This document shows, in pieces, positions 16,094 to 25,625 of a DNA stretch of 64,000 nt (its first letter is position 1; each line of letters begins with the position of its first letter). The notes beneath the pieces are model-generated. The model worked only from the letters and a program-made list of their open reading frames with translations, searched no databases and was not told the origin of the DNA. Source of the stretch: Pseudomonas sp. ANT_J12 (GTDB lineage Bacteria; Pseudomonadota; Gammaproteobacteria; Pseudomonadales; Pseudomonadaceae); NCBI RefSeq assembly GCF_008370045.1, contig NZ_VOBN01000008.1, positions 62,001 to 126,000 of the forward strand, in the 5' to 3' direction. A program made the translations under genes and the position numbers.

Positions 16094-17002
16094 TCAAACC
16101 CCTTGAGTCGCCCAGCGTGAATGAAGATGACGACCGTCCTGGCTCAGCAGCGCGCCGTACATGTCCGGGCGCCGGTCGCGGTAGATGCCCCAGCTCAGGC
16201 GCTCTTCGCGCATGGCGGCCAGGTCGAGGGTGTGGACCCGCACGCCGGTGCTGTCACGGTCGGCCTCGGCGAGCAATTTGCCCTTGTGGTTGCAGATGAA
16301 CGAGGAGCCGTAGAAGTCCATTTGCAGGCCCGGATCGGTGGTCGCGACTTCGCGGCCGACCCGATTGGCCGCCACCACCGGCAGGATGTTCGCCGCCGCA
16401 TGGCCGCGCATGGTCATCTGCCAGTGGTCGCGGGAATCGAGGGTGGCGCAGCCCGGTTCAGAGCCGATGGCGGTGGGAAACAGCAACACTTCGGCGCCCA
16501 TTAATGCCAGGCAGCGCGCGGTCTCGGGGAACCACTGATCCCAGCAGATCCCCACGCCGAGGCGCCCGAACGCCGTGTCCCAGACCCGGAACCCGGTATC
16601 GCCGGGGCTGAAGTATTCCTTCTCCTGATAGCCGATGGCGTTGGGGATATGGGTCTTGCGATACACCCCCAACAGGCGCCCGTCGGCATCGGCCACGCTC
16701 AGGGAATTGAAGTAGGCATTGCCGGCCTTTTCAAACCAGCTCAGCGGCAGCACCACCCCCAATTCCTTGGCCAATGCGGCGAAGCGCTGGAGCACGTGGC
16801 TGTCGCGATATTCTTCGGCGAGTGCCAGATGTTTATGGCTTTGCTCGATGCAGAAATACGGCGTGGCAAACAGCTCTTGTAGCAGGATGACTTGCGCGCC
16901 TTTGGCCGCTGCCTCACGCACTAACTGTTCGGCTTGATCGAGGTTGTGTGGCAAGTCCCAGGTGCACGGCATCTGGGTGGTGGCAATCGTCAACAGGGTC
17001 AT
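16094..17002 (-). CDS. aguB: N-carbamoylputrescine amidase
   Basis: This 302-residue nitrilase-superfamily enzyme hydrolyses N-carbamoylputrescine to putrescine, CO2 and ammonia. The Glu-Lys-Cys triad is visible: Glu in LLQELFATPYF, Lys in YRKTHIPN and Cys in GICWDQWFPE. SWGIYRDRRPDMYG near the C-terminus is characteristic of the AguB branch. The open frame extends upstream into aguA, but ATG 17002 gives the family start (MTLLTIATTQM). It lies 4 nt after aguA and 2 nt before the PotF-like gene, so this is a tight operon. Confidence 0.93.
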   Translation of the reverse strand: MTLLTIATTQMPCTWDLPHNLDQAEQLVREAAAKGAQVILLQELFATPYFCIEQSHKHLALAEEYRDSHVLQRFAALAKELGVVLPLSWFEKAGNAYFNSLSVADADGRLLGVYRKTHIPNAIGYQEKEYFSPGDTGFRVWDTAFGRLGVGICWDQWFPETARCLALMGAEVLLFPTAIGSEPGCATLDSRDHWQMTMRGHAAANILPVVAANRVGREVATTDPGLQMDFYGSSFICNHKGKLLAEADRDSTGVRVHTLDLAAMREERLSWGIYRDRRPDMYGALLSQDGRHLHSRWATQGV

Positions 17003-17006
17003 GGCT

Positions 17007-18050
17007 TCAACCCTCCACTGGCCAGGCCGGTTGTTGCTGGGTGATGCAATGCACCCCGCCGCCGCCATGGGCCAGGTGATTGATCCGCACCGGCACCACT
17101 TCGCGTCCCGGGAACGCCTGCGCCAAGACTTCGGCCGCCGCGTGGTCGGCGTCGATGCCATAGGCCGGCATGATGATCGCGCCGTTGGCGATGTAGAAGT
17201 TGGTGTACGAGGCACAAAACACTTCGGCTTCGGTGTCCACGGCGTCGCTGGCTTCGAACAGTTCGATCAGCTCGAACTTGCGGCCCTGGGCATCGGTGGC
17301 CAGCTCCAGGGCGCGGCGGTTCTCGCGGGCCACTTCGGCGTACACCGACTGCTTGTCGTGGGTCGCGTCCACCAGCAATACGCCAGGACGGGCGAAGGCG
17401 CAGACGCCATCGACGTGGCCATCGGTCATGTCGCCGGTCACGTAGTCCGGATCGCCCGGTAGCCAGATGGTTTTCTTCACCCCCAGCAGACGGCTGAAGA
17501 TGTCTTCCATCTCGGCCTTGCTGGTGTCCGGGTTGCGATTGGCGTTGAGCAACACCGATTCGGTGGTGATCAGCGTGCCTTCGCCGTCGACATGAATCGC
17601 CCCGCCTTCGTTGCTCAGCGGTGTGCCGAAACACGGCAGGCCGAGGTGATTGAGTGCGCGGCGCGCCAGGCTTTCGTCGAGGTCGTGGGCCGACTTGCCG
17701 CCCCAGGCGTTGAAGCGCCAGCTCACACCGGCCAGGCCTTGTTGCGGGTGGCAGACGAAGCTCGGGCCGGAATCGCGGAACCAGCTGTCGTTCACCGCCA
17801 GCGGGATCAATTCGATGTTGCGGCCGCACAGCGCTTTAGCACTGGCGAGCGCCGACGGATCAACGACCATTTTCACCGGTTCGAAACGGGCGATGGCGTT
17901 AGCCACCCCGGAGAAATCCGCTTGCACCTGCGCCAAGGTGACGCGCCAACCGGACTCCCAAAGCGCTTGGTTGTGGGGCCACACCATCCAGGTCGCCGCA
18001 TGCTTTACCCACTCTGCCGGCATCATCCAACCATTGTTGTTCTGTTGCAT
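17007..18050 (-). CDS. aguA: Agmatine deiminase
   Basis: This 347-residue cytoplasmic enzyme converts agmatine to N-carbamoylputrescine and ammonia. The guanidino-group fold shows NDSWFRDSGPSFV (substrate Asp/Arg), NEGGAIHVDGEGT, TDGHVDGVCAF (His) and the catalytic Cys in GGGGVHCITQQQP near the C-terminus. The start at ATG 18050, with AAAGG 8 nt ahead, is preferred over the GTG one codon earlier. It is the first gene of the operon, divergent from a LysR gene. With aguB it makes putrescine, whose carbon can reach succinate through the sad product encoded at 32629. Confidence 0.95.
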   Translation of the reverse strand: MQQNNNGWMMPAEWVKHAATWMVWPHNQALWESGWRVTLAQVQADFSGVANAIARFEPVKMVVDPSALASAKALCGRNIELIPLAVNDSWFRDSGPSFVCHPQQGLAGVSWRFNAWGGKSAHDLDESLARRALNHLGLPCFGTPLSNEGGAIHVDGEGTLITTESVLLNANRNPDTSKAEMEDIFSRLLGVKKTIWLPGDPDYVTGDMTDGHVDGVCAFARPGVLLVDATHDKQSVYAEVARENRRALELATDAQGRKFELIELFEASDAVDTEAEVFCASYTNFYIANGAIIMPAYGIDADHAAAEVLAQAFPGREVVPVRINHLAHGGGGVHCITQQQPAWPVEG

Positions 18051-18184
18051 CACCAGTACCTTTTAGTTAAGACATTGTGTTCAATGAAATCTGTCTCGAA
18101 AGTCTTGGCATGCATGCTACGGCCGTAAAAACAGGCGAACAAACGATGGATTTAGTGGAAAACTGATTAGAGGAACTTATCGAT

Positions 18185-19039
18185 ATGCTCAAGCACTGGC
18201 CCCCGCTCAGTACCCTTCGCGGCTTTGAAGCCGCCGCTCGGCTGGGCAGTTTCCACAAGGCCGCCGCCGAGCTGAACCTGACCCAATCGGCGATCAGCCA
18301 GCAGATCCGCAGCCTTGAGGCCTACCTGGAACAGCCGCTGTTTTTGCGCAGTGGCCGCAGCGTCACCCTGACGGATGCCGGTCACGACCTGCTCAGCACC
18401 ACCCAGGCGCTGCTTCAGCAATTGGCCGTGGGCATTCGTCGACTCGGGCAATACCAGAAGCCCAATCAACTGGTGCTCAACACCACGCCGGCGTTCGCCC
18501 GTCACTGGCTGCTGCCACGTCTGGGGGATTTTCGAAGTCAGCATCCGGAGGTGGATCTGTGGATCTACAGCACCGATGAAGTCCCGGACATGACCACCCA
18601 GACCATCGATGTGGCGGTGCGCGATGACATCAGCTCCCAAGCCGAATGCAGTTTCAAAGTGCTGCACGCCGACCGCCTCTACCCGGCGTGTCATCCGCGC
18701 CTATTGGCGCTGCCACCGGCACAACGCACCACGCTGCATGGCGAGCGGGAGATGGATTGGAGTCATTGGGCGGTGGAGTCCGGCATCGATGTCGGCCAGC
18801 AGGATCAGGGGCTTAACTTCTCCGATCCCGGCCTGCTGCTGGACGCTGCCTGCGCCGGACTGGGCATCGCCCTGGTCAGCGAATTACTCAGTGGTCAGGC
18901 ACGGGCCAACGGGTCGTTGCAACCCTTGGTGGAGCAAACCATTCGTGGCCCGAACTGGGCGCTGCTGACCCACCGCGACAGTGAAACCAACGCGCGAAGT
19001 TTCAGTGAGTGGTTGCTGAGTCAGCTGGAAACGGCCTGA
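18185..19039 (+). CDS. LysR-type regulator (GcvA-like), probable agu operon regulator
   Basis: This 284-residue LysR protein has its helix-turn-helix in LSTLRGFEAAARLGSFHKAAAELNLTQSAISQQIRSLE, followed by the LysR substrate domain. The opening PPLSTLRGFEAAAR is typical of the GcvA subgroup. It is divergent from aguA with a 134-nt gap, suggesting control of the agmatine genes. P. aeruginosa is known to use a TetR-type regulator (AguR) for aguBA, so a LysR here would be a different arrangement. The effector is unknown. Confidence 0.83.
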   Translation: MLKHWPPLSTLRGFEAAARLGSFHKAAAELNLTQSAISQQIRSLEAYLEQPLFLRSGRSVTLTDAGHDLLSTTQALLQQLAVGIRRLGQYQKPNQLVLNTTPAFARHWLLPRLGDFRSQHPEVDLWIYSTDEVPDMTTQTIDVAVRDDISSQAECSFKVLHADRLYPACHPRLLALPPAQRTTLHGEREMDWSHWAVESGIDVGQQDQGLNFSDPGLLLDAACAGLGIALVSELLSGQARANGSLQPLVEQTIRGPNWALLTHRDSETNARSFSEWLLSQLETA

Positions 19040-19185
19040 CGGCGCTATTCATGCGAAATCCGGCAACAGTGTTTGTCCCATTGCCGGCTATTTGAGGGAA
19101 AGGCAAACCCCTAGCATCGTCTCTACCCGCTGAGCAAATAGCCCGGCAGGCAAAACAACTAACCTTGAACGAGACGGTGAACATC

Positions 19186-19458
19186 ATGAAACTCTCAAAC
19201 ATTGCTCTGTTTTTTGCGCTTGTCGGTGTGGGCGCACACGCATTTGCAGACGAGGCTGATTCAACTAACGCGACCCGCCAGCCACCGGTTGAAAATTACG
19301 CTTACGGCATGAAACCCGACATCCAGAAAGTCATTTCGATTACCGACACTGGCAATGAGTGTGGCCCGGTCCCGGCGCAAATGACCTATGAAGATTCCGA
19401 GGGGAAACGCCACGTCATGGAATACCAAGTGATGGGCAGCGGCTGTTCTAACGGTTGA
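19186..19458 (+). CDS. Small secreted DUF2790-like protein
   Basis: This 90-residue protein has a signal peptide (MKLSNIALFF..HAFA) and a short mature domain: PPVENYAYGMKPDIQKVISI, then NECGPVPAQMTYEDSEG and YQVMGSGCSNG. This pattern of two Cys, one in C-G-P-V-P, is that of the Pseudomonas DUF2790 family. The family has no settled function; some members are metal- or stress-induced. The two cysteines probably form a periplasmic disulfide. It appears to be monocistronic, between two LysR genes. Confidence 0.75.
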   Translation: MKLSNIALFFALVGVGAHAFADEADSTNATRQPPVENYAYGMKPDIQKVISITDTGNECGPVPAQMTYEDSEGKRHVMEYQVMGSGCSNG

Positions 19459-19500
19459 GGCCGGTGCAGACGATGGAGGGTCGACACTCCATACCTGCGG

Positions 19501-20439
19501 TCATCGTAACTTTGTTGAACCGACAATTTTTTCATCAGCAGCCAACAAGCCTGGAATGTAGGTTTTAAGAAATTCCACCCAGGTCTTTATTTTTGCGTCC
19601 ACGAACTTGCGTGACGGGTAGATGGCAAAGATATTCAACTCTTCAAGATGATACTCAGGCAGTACACGCACCAGCGTGCCTGCTTTCAAGCCATCAACGG
19701 CCGAAGCAATCGGCTGGATACCGATGCCCATCCCGCTCAACAGCGCGACGGTCATGGCGTCTGCGGTGTTCACATGAAAGGGTGACAAGGGAACGGTCAC
19801 CGTCTCCACGCCGTCCGGCCCCTCGAAAGCCCAGTTCTCTGCGGGCATCACCGTATTAACGATCTTCAAACAATCATGTGAAGCAAGAGCCGCCGGTGAT
19901 TGCGGCGCTCCGCGTTTTTTCAAGTACGCGGGCGAAGCGCACAGGATGCTGTAGGTGATGCCCAGCCGCTGGGCGACAAACCCGGAATCGGGCAGATCCC
20001 GCGCCAGCACAATCGACATGTCATAGCCCTCCTCCAGCAAGTCCGGCAGCCGATTGGTCAGGGACAGATCGAACATGACCGAGGGTTGCGTCTCTCGGTA
20101 CCTGGCGATGGCATCGATCACGTAGTGATTGCCGATGGCGGCCATCGCGTGAATCTTCAGCCGGCCAGCGGGCATGACTTGAGCAGTACCCGCTTCTTCA
20201 TCCGCCTCACGGACCTCGTCGAGGATTTTCTCGCAGCGTTGCAAGTAGCGCGTACCGGCTTCGGTCAGCGCCAGGCGTCGGGTGGTGCGGTTGATCAGGC
20301 GGGTTTGCAGCCGCGCTTCAAGGCTGGAGACGGCTTTGGAAACGTTGGTGGTGGTGGTGTCCAGAATCTCGGCAGCCGCGGTGAAGCTGCCGCTTTGAGC
20401 GACCGTCATGAAAAAACGCATGGTCTGGAAAACGTCCAT
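19501..20439 (-). CDS. LysR-type regulator
   Basis: This 312-residue LysR protein starts MDVFQTMRFFMTVAQSGSF with the helix-turn-helix near residues 17-37 (AAAEILDTTTTNVSKAVSSLE). The linker RTTRRLALTEAG is typical of the AaeR/DhcR-like subgroup that often controls an adjacent oxidoreductase or efflux gene. A REP-type palindrome and then an aldo-keto reductase on the same strand lie upstream, so no divergent partner identifies its target. A good AGAGGT site precedes ATG. Confidence 0.82.
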   Translation of the reverse strand: MDVFQTMRFFMTVAQSGSFTAAAEILDTTTTNVSKAVSSLEARLQTRLINRTTRRLALTEAGTRYLQRCEKILDEVREADEEAGTAQVMPAGRLKIHAMAAIGNHYVIDAIARYRETQPSVMFDLSLTNRLPDLLEEGYDMSIVLARDLPDSGFVAQRLGITYSILCASPAYLKKRGAPQSPAALASHDCLKIVNTVMPAENWAFEGPDGVETVTVPLSPFHVNTADAMTVALLSGMGIGIQPIASAVDGLKAGTLVRVLPEYHLEELNIFAIYPSRKFVDAKIKTWVEFLKTYIPGLLAADEKIVGSTKLR

Positions 20440-20487
20440 CGTTTACCTCTGGAGGATAGAAAAAAAGTAGTGGCGAACACCAAACCT

Positions 20488-20549
20488 GTGGCGAGGGAGC
20501 TTTTGTGGTGAGGGGGCAAGCCCACTCGCCACAAAAGCTCCCTCACCAC
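20488..20549. repeat. REP-type palindrome ('gtggcgaggg' family)
   Basis: GTGGCGAGGGAGCTTTTGTG and its near-perfect complement (20525-20549) enclose AGGGGGCAAGCCCA. The same core occurs as a larger inverted pair at 37973-38112 and as a fragment near 61420. It lies between the LysR and aldo-keto reductase genes and could fold into a stable mRNA-end hairpin. Confidence 0.8.
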
Positions 20550-20579
20550 AAGGTCAGTGTCAGGGCAGAGAATCCGGCG

Positions 20580-21536
20580 TTACGCCTGCTTCTTGCGTGG
20601 GATAAACCCGGGCACGCCAGTCTCCACCACCGAGTTGAATCGCACCCGCGTTGTAATCTCTTCCTTGATCTCACGCATGGCCCGCTGCGGCAAGGTAGCA
20701 ATATCCATGTTCTCCTGAATATGGCTGGGTGTTGCCGAGGTCGTTAAAAACGCGACGCCCCGCTGTACCGACCAGGCCAACGCCACTTGCGCCGGGGTTT
20801 TCTGCAAGCGCTGGGCAATCCCGGTAATCACCGCGTCTTCCAGGACTTTCGGCTCCATGCCATGCCCCAGCGGCGCAAAGGCCAGGACGATGATTCCATG
20901 CTGCTGACAAAACTCCAGCAGTTCCCATTCCGGCAAGTAAGGATGGGCTTCAACCTGCACGACGGCGGGTTTGATCCGCGCTTGGGCCACGATCTCTTTC
21001 AAGGCCGGCAAGGTGATATCCGACAAGCCGATGGACTTGCACCGGCCTTCGTCCACCAGGCGTTCAAGTGCGCGCCACGTCTCGATCAAGGTCACGCCGC
21101 GATCATAGATCACATGCCCAAACGCATCCCTCGGGTCCTGGTTATCACCGGGCTCAAAGGCAAACGGCGTATGGATCAGATAGCAGTCGATGTAGTCAAC
21201 CTGAAGCCGTCGGCAACTGGCCTCAAAGGCCGGTTCGACACGCTCGGGGCGATGGTTGGTGTTCCACAGTTTGGTGGTGATGAACACGTCCTCGCGCCGG
21301 ACCTTACCGGCCGCCAACACTTCCTTTAAAGCAACGCCGACCAGGTCCTCGTTGCGATAGCGTTCCGCACAATCGAAATGGCGAAACCCGGCGTCCAGCG
21401 CATCCTTGACCGCTTGCGTCGTCACGCTCAGATCGCGAAACAGCGTGCCAAATCCAACGGCCGGCATCTGGCCGGAACCGTGATTCAGCGGGAATCGGGT
21501 ATCGCGAAGTCCATCGTGAAAGGCTTCATATGACAT
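20580..21536 (-). CDS. Aldo/keto reductase
   Basis: This 318-residue TIM-barrel NADPH-dependent reductase has the catalytic tetrad visible: Asp/Tyr in FRHFDCAERYRNED, Lys in ITTKLWNTNH and His in YLIHTPFAFE. The cofactor region LTTSATPSHIQENM near residue 260 is usual. It begins 31 nt after the stop of the outer-membrane efflux gene on the same strand with its own site (GGAG), so it may be the fourth gene of the efflux operon, detoxifying the same reactive compound that the pump exports. That link is inference from position. Confidence 0.87.
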   Translation of the reverse strand: MSYEAFHDGLRDTRFPLNHGSGQMPAVGFGTLFRDLSVTTQAVKDALDAGFRHFDCAERYRNEDLVGVALKEVLAAGKVRREDVFITTKLWNTNHRPERVEPAFEASCRRLQVDYIDCYLIHTPFAFEPGDNQDPRDAFGHVIYDRGVTLIETWRALERLVDEGRCKSIGLSDITLPALKEIVAQARIKPAVVQVEAHPYLPEWELLEFCQQHGIIVLAFAPLGHGMEPKVLEDAVITGIAQRLQKTPAQVALAWSVQRGVAFLTTSATPSHIQENMDIATLPQRAMREIKEEITTRVRFNSVVETGVPGFIPRKKQA

Positions 21537-21567
21537 GTCTTTACTCCACTACCTGAGGCCGCAGCCG

Positions 21568-23022
21568 TTATTGATACGAACGTTTCGGTGCGTCGCCAGA
21601 CGCCACTTTCTGCTCGAACACACCCACGCAATTACCGCCGAGCGCCACATACAGGCGCACGGTGTCGAGGTATTGCGCGGTCTTCACTCTGATTTGCCCC
21701 AGCAGCGCCTGCTCATAGGCGCGCTCTGCCTCCAGCACTTGCAGGATGCTGTTCTCGCCTTGGGCGTAGGCTTGCTGGTTCAGCCGAAAACTGGTGTCGG
21801 CTGCGCGCAAGGCATCTTCCTGGGCGAGGTTTTGCTCGGCGTCATGGTTGATCGCTTGCAGGGTGTCGGCGACCTGGCCGAACGACTTGATGACCGTCTG
21901 CTGGTAGCCCGCGAGGGACGCCTGGTAGCCATCGACGGCGGCCTGGCGTTCAGCCTTGAGCGTGCCGCCATTGAAGATCGGCGCCGTGAGCCCCGCCGCG
22001 AAACCCCAGAGTGCAGCGCCGCCATTGCCGGAAGCGGCCTGGGCCAGCGACGCGGAAAGTTGTATGCGGGGATAGAGATTGGCGGTCGCCACGCCCACCG
22101 CCGCGCTGGCCATGTGCAGCTCGGCCTCGGCTTGCAGGACATCCGGGCGGTCGTGGGCCATTTCAGAAGGCAGACTGACCGGCACGTTGGACGGCAAGGT
22201 AAATTCGGCCAGTTCGAACTCCGGCGCAATCCAGTCACCCGGACCTTTGCCGGTCAGGATCGACAACGCGTGGCGCGCCGAATCACGCTGCTGCGCGAGG
22301 GGCGGCAACAGCGTGCGGTCCTGGGCGAGCCGGGTTTCAGCCAGCGACACATCGATCTGGGTGGTGGCACCACTAACGTTTGCCCGGCGCACGAGGTCGA
22401 GGTTCTTCGCGTCATTGGCCAGCAGCTTTTCAACCGCTTGCATCTGTGCGTTGGCAGAGGCCAGCAACAGTGCCTGGCTCGCGACGTCGCCGGTCAGGGT
22501 CAGGTACGCCGCCTCAAAGCGATGTTTTTGCAGCTCGGTGAACGCTTGCTGCTGTTCCACCAGCCGCTTGTTACCGCCAAAAGCGTCCAGGTCGAAGCCG
22601 ACCCGCGGCCCGATTGCGTAGAAGTTGGAAACCGAGGCCTCGGGGGCATTGTGGGTGCGTTGGCGACCGGCCTGCGCCGCAAAATCGACTTGCGGATACA
22701 AGGCGCCCTCCGCCGCCGCGACCGAGGACGCCGCTTGCCGAATCGTTGCATCCGCCGCCACCAGCTCAAGATTGCCGTCGATGGCGCGCCGCACCAGCGC
22801 ATCGAGCTTGGGCGAACGGAACGCCGTCCACCAATCACCGTCGAGTTTTTTACCAAGGACAATCTGCCGGGCCAGTCGCTGCTCGGCCTGCTGGTCATAG
22901 TGCTGCGACTCGCTCGGCGCTGGGGTTTTAAAGTCCGGGCCAACGGTGCAGGCGGAGAGGAACACCAGGAACGACATCGCCGCGACCAGATGTCTGTTGC
23001 TGAAAAGCGCATGAGTTTTCAT
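21568..23022 (-). CDS. Outer-membrane efflux lipoprotein (OprM/NodT family)
   Basis: This 484-residue protein is the outer-membrane channel of a tripartite pump. It has a lipoprotein signal with lipobox LSAC (Cys25), then TVGPDFKTP, and the NodT/OprM domain pattern: DWWTAFRSPKLDALVRRAI, then ANLYPRIQLSASLAQAASG and SYQQTVIKSFGQV-type helices, each half repeated. The much longer open frame upstream is an artefact; ATG 23022 has GGAG ahead and opens with a proper signal. It lies 20 nt after the MFS pump gene. Confidence 0.92.
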   Translation of the reverse strand: MKTHALFSNRHLVAAMSFLVFLSACTVGPDFKTPAPSESQHYDQQAEQRLARQIVLGKKLDGDWWTAFRSPKLDALVRRAIDGNLELVAADATIRQAASSVAAAEGALYPQVDFAAQAGRQRTHNAPEASVSNFYAIGPRVGFDLDAFGGNKRLVEQQQAFTELQKHRFEAAYLTLTGDVASQALLLASANAQMQAVEKLLANDAKNLDLVRRANVSGATTQIDVSLAETRLAQDRTLLPPLAQQRDSARHALSILTGKGPGDWIAPEFELAEFTLPSNVPVSLPSEMAHDRPDVLQAEAELHMASAAVGVATANLYPRIQLSASLAQAASGNGGAALWGFAAGLTAPIFNGGTLKAERQAAVDGYQASLAGYQQTVIKSFGQVADTLQAINHDAEQNLAQEDALRAADTSFRLNQQAYAQGENSILQVLEAERAYEQALLGQIRVKTAQYLDTVRLYVALGGNCVGVFEQKVASGDAPKRSYQ

Positions 23023-23042
23023 TGGGCAGACTCCACGACAAG

Positions 23043-24497
23043 TTAGAAGGTCGGAACCGGTTTGCGAAGAAACAGAACCAGCGGGCTCACCACCAGCATG
23101 GCCACCATCAAAATCTTGAACTGGTCGATGACCGCGATAAACGCCGCCTGACCGGTGATCATTTCGTTGAGCCCGCCCAGTGCCTGCTGGGACATCCCAT
23201 GGGCTTGGCCGCGATATGGCGTGATGTGGCTGGCCAGCGCCAAGTGCATCGCCTGGGTGTTGTTGAAGAAGAATGTTTGCACCACCGCCACGCCAATCGT
23301 GCTGCCGTAGACACGGGTCAGATTGAAAAAACCGCTGCCTTCGGGGCGCAGCCTGGGGTCGAGTGTGTTGAACGCCACCTTGCTGATCGCCGGCATCAGC
23401 ACACCGAGGCCGACACCCTGGATCGCACCCGCCATCGCCACCGGCGGCCAGTCCATCAACGGCGAATAGCCGAGCATCAGCCAGTTGCCATACACCACCA
23501 GCGCGATGCCCGCCGCCACGAAGAATCGTTGGTCGAGGTGTGCGGGAACACGGCCCATCAGCAGGAAGGCCCCAACCAGCCCCACGCCGCGCGGGATCGT
23601 CAGGCAGCCGGTCAGTACTGGCGGGTAGCCGAGAATCTCGTCGAGCATCGGCGACGTCAGCGCCATGGTCGACAGCAGCACGAAACCGAGGGCGAAAAAG
23701 ATGATCGTCGAGCACACGAAGGTGCGGTCCCGGAACAATCCCTTGTTGAGAAAGTGGGTGTTCGCGGTCAGTACGTGCACGACGAACAGGTACAGCCCGA
23801 GTGCCGCCGCCACCGCTTCCAGCCAGATTTCGGGCGAGGCAAACCAGTCCAGGCGCTCACCGCGATCGAGGAACATTTGCAGGCCGATCATGCCCAGGGT
23901 GAAGGTGCCGACGCCGAAGAAATCCAACGTTGGACGTTGCTCGGCTTTCTTCTTGGCCAGCAACAGCGTCACCACCAGAAAGATCCACGCCGACAACGGA
24001 ACACTGACGTAGAACAGCGAACGCCAGCCGTGATACTCGCTGAGCCAACCGCCGATGCTCGGGCCGGTGGCGATGCCCAACAACACAATGGCGGTGAACA
24101 CCGTGGCGAATTTTGCCCGCCGCGCTGCGGGCAATGTCTCCAGGGCAATCGCCATCGACAGCGGTGCCAGTACGCCACTCGCCACGCCTTGAACCATCCG
24201 TGCGCCAACGAACTCCAGCGAGGTGGTCGCCGCTGTGGCGAGCAGCAAGCCGAGGACGAAAATCGCCAACGCGGCCTGGTACACACGCTTCAAGCCAAAG
24301 CGCCCGGCGAGCCACTGCGCAACCGGCAAGGTAATGGCGCTGGCAGCGAGGTACGCGGTGAATATCCAGCCGGCCTGGTCGTCGGTCATCGACAGGCTGG
24401 CCTGAATAAACCGCAGCGCCGAGTTCGGCAGCGGCAGGTTCGCCGACTGCATATAGATCGCCAACAGCGCGGCGAACCTTAAGATTCCCGTGTTCAT
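23043..24497 (-). CDS. MFS multidrug efflux transporter (EmrB/QacA, DHA2 family)
   Basis: This 484-residue inner-membrane proton antiporter has about 14 predicted helices. Signature pieces are WIFTAYLAASAITLPVAQWLAGRFGLKR (motif A region), ARMVQGVASGVLAPLSMAI and TGPSIGGWLSEYHGWRSLFY (antiporter motif C). It forms the pump of an EmrA-EmrB-OMF set with the genes on both sides, spaced 6 and 20 nt. Substrates are probably hydrophobic or aromatic compounds, by family analogy. Confidence 0.92.
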   Translation of the reverse strand: MNTGILRFAALLAIYMQSANLPLPNSALRFIQASLSMTDDQAGWIFTAYLAASAITLPVAQWLAGRFGLKRVYQAALAIFVLGLLLATAATTSLEFVGARMVQGVASGVLAPLSMAIALETLPAARRAKFATVFTAIVLLGIATGPSIGGWLSEYHGWRSLFYVSVPLSAWIFLVVTLLLAKKKAEQRPTLDFFGVGTFTLGMIGLQMFLDRGERLDWFASPEIWLEAVAAALGLYLFVVHVLTANTHFLNKGLFRDRTFVCSTIIFFALGFVLLSTMALTSPMLDEILGYPPVLTGCLTIPRGVGLVGAFLLMGRVPAHLDQRFFVAAGIALVVYGNWLMLGYSPLMDWPPVAMAGAIQGVGLGVLMPAISKVAFNTLDPRLRPEGSGFFNLTRVYGSTIGVAVVQTFFFNNTQAMHLALASHITPYRGQAHGMSQQALGGLNEMITGQAAFIAVIDQFKILMVAMLVVSPLVLFLRKPVPTF

Positions 24498-24503
24498 CAG
24501 CCA

Positions 24504-25625
24504 TCACCCCGCCGTCAGCAACGATTTGAGCGGATGCCACCAAGGCGTGCGAAACCCGGTATCGACCTTGACCGTGGCGCTGGTGCCGGAGAACAGCGGC
24601 AGCGCCGGATCCACCTCATCGAGTTCCAGTCGCACCGGTACGCGCTGAACGACCTTGACCCAGTTGCCGGTCGCGTTTTCCGGCGGCAGCAAGGCGAAGT
24701 CCGCGCCGGCGCCGGGGCTCATGCTGGTGACGTGGGCTTTGAACAGGTGATCCGGGTAGGTATCGATACGGATCGTGGCTTCCTGGCCGGGGCGCATGTG
24801 CGTCACCTCCGTTTCGCGGAAATTGGCCTCGACCCAGACCTGGCGGTCGGACAGCAGCGCAAAGGCTGGCGCGCCGTTGTTGACGTAGTTGCCCACCTGC
24901 AAATCGTCGACCTTGGCAACGATGCCATCGTCCGGCGCATACACCGTGGCGTAGGAAAGGTAGAGCTGTGCTTCGTCGAGCTGCGCCCTGGCTTCATGCA
25001 CTGTCGGGTGGTTGTCGGCATCGATGTTGGGATCACCGTTCAGCGCGACGACGGTACTGGCGATCTGTTGTTCGATCGACGCGATACGTTGCCGGGACAC
25101 TTTGAGGTCGGTGTCGGCGCGCTCGTAAATGGCCCGAGAGACGAACTCGGTCGCGACCAGCGCTTTCTTGCGGGCAAATTCCTTTTGGTCGAAATCCGCC
25201 GACTCTTTGGCCGATTGCAGCTCAGCCTGTTGCTGGCGGTAACTGGCCTTGAGTCCATCGATGCGCAGCCGCGCCATGCTCAGCTGTGCCTGGGCACGGT
25301 CAACCGCGATCTGCAGGGGTTTCGGGTCGATCCGAAACAGCACCTGGCCCTTGCGAACCGACTGGTTGTCCTCGACCGCGATGTCCACCACTTGCCCGGA
25401 AATTCGCGCATTGATCGAGGCCTTGGCCACCCGGGCATAAGCGTTGTCAGTCGAAACAAAGGACTCGCCCGCGACGTAATGGGCATAGCCGACGGCGGCG
25501 AAAATGACCGGCACACCGATTATCAGCCAAGGTCGCAGTTTCTCTTTGAGCGGCTTGCTGATGGGCGCGTCCGGCCCTGGATGCTCGACGGCGGGTGACG
25601 CTGAGAGATCGAACTGTTTGGTCAT
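24504..25625 (-). CDS. Membrane-fusion protein of the efflux system (EmrA/HlyD family)
   Basis: This 373-residue periplasmic adaptor has one N-terminal membrane anchor (about residues 32-50, WLIIGVPVIFAAVGYAHYV). A lipoyl-like half is split by a long coiled hairpin (VDRAQAQLSMARLRIDGLKASYRQQQAEL and onward), followed by the beta-barrel (NYVNNGAPAFALLSDRQVWVEANF and RPGQEATIRIDTYPD). ATG 25625 gives the normal start; the frame extends upstream without support. It is the first gene of the operon, divergent from the TetR gene. Confidence 0.92.
   Translation of the reverse strand: MTKQFDLSASPAVEHPGPDAPISKPLKEKLRPWLIIGVPVIFAAVGYAHYVAGESFVSTDNAYARVAKASINARISGQVVDIAVEDNQSVRKGQVLFRIDPKPLQIAVDRAQAQLSMARLRIDGLKASYRQQQAELQSAKESADFDQKEFARKKALVATEFVSRAIYERADTDLKVSRQRIASIEQQIASTVVALNGDPNIDADNHPTVHEARAQLDEAQLYLSYATVYAPDDGIVAKVDDLQVGNYVNNGAPAFALLSDRQVWVEANFRETEVTHMRPGQEATIRIDTYPDHLFKAHVTSMSPGAGADFALLPPENATGNWVKVVQRVPVRLELDEVDPALPLFSGTSATVKVDTGFRTPWWHPLKSLLTAG

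Noticed and set aside
23022..24482. Long plus-strand frame over the MFS pump
   Set aside because: It lies opposite a typical 14-helix transporter and has no signature of its own.
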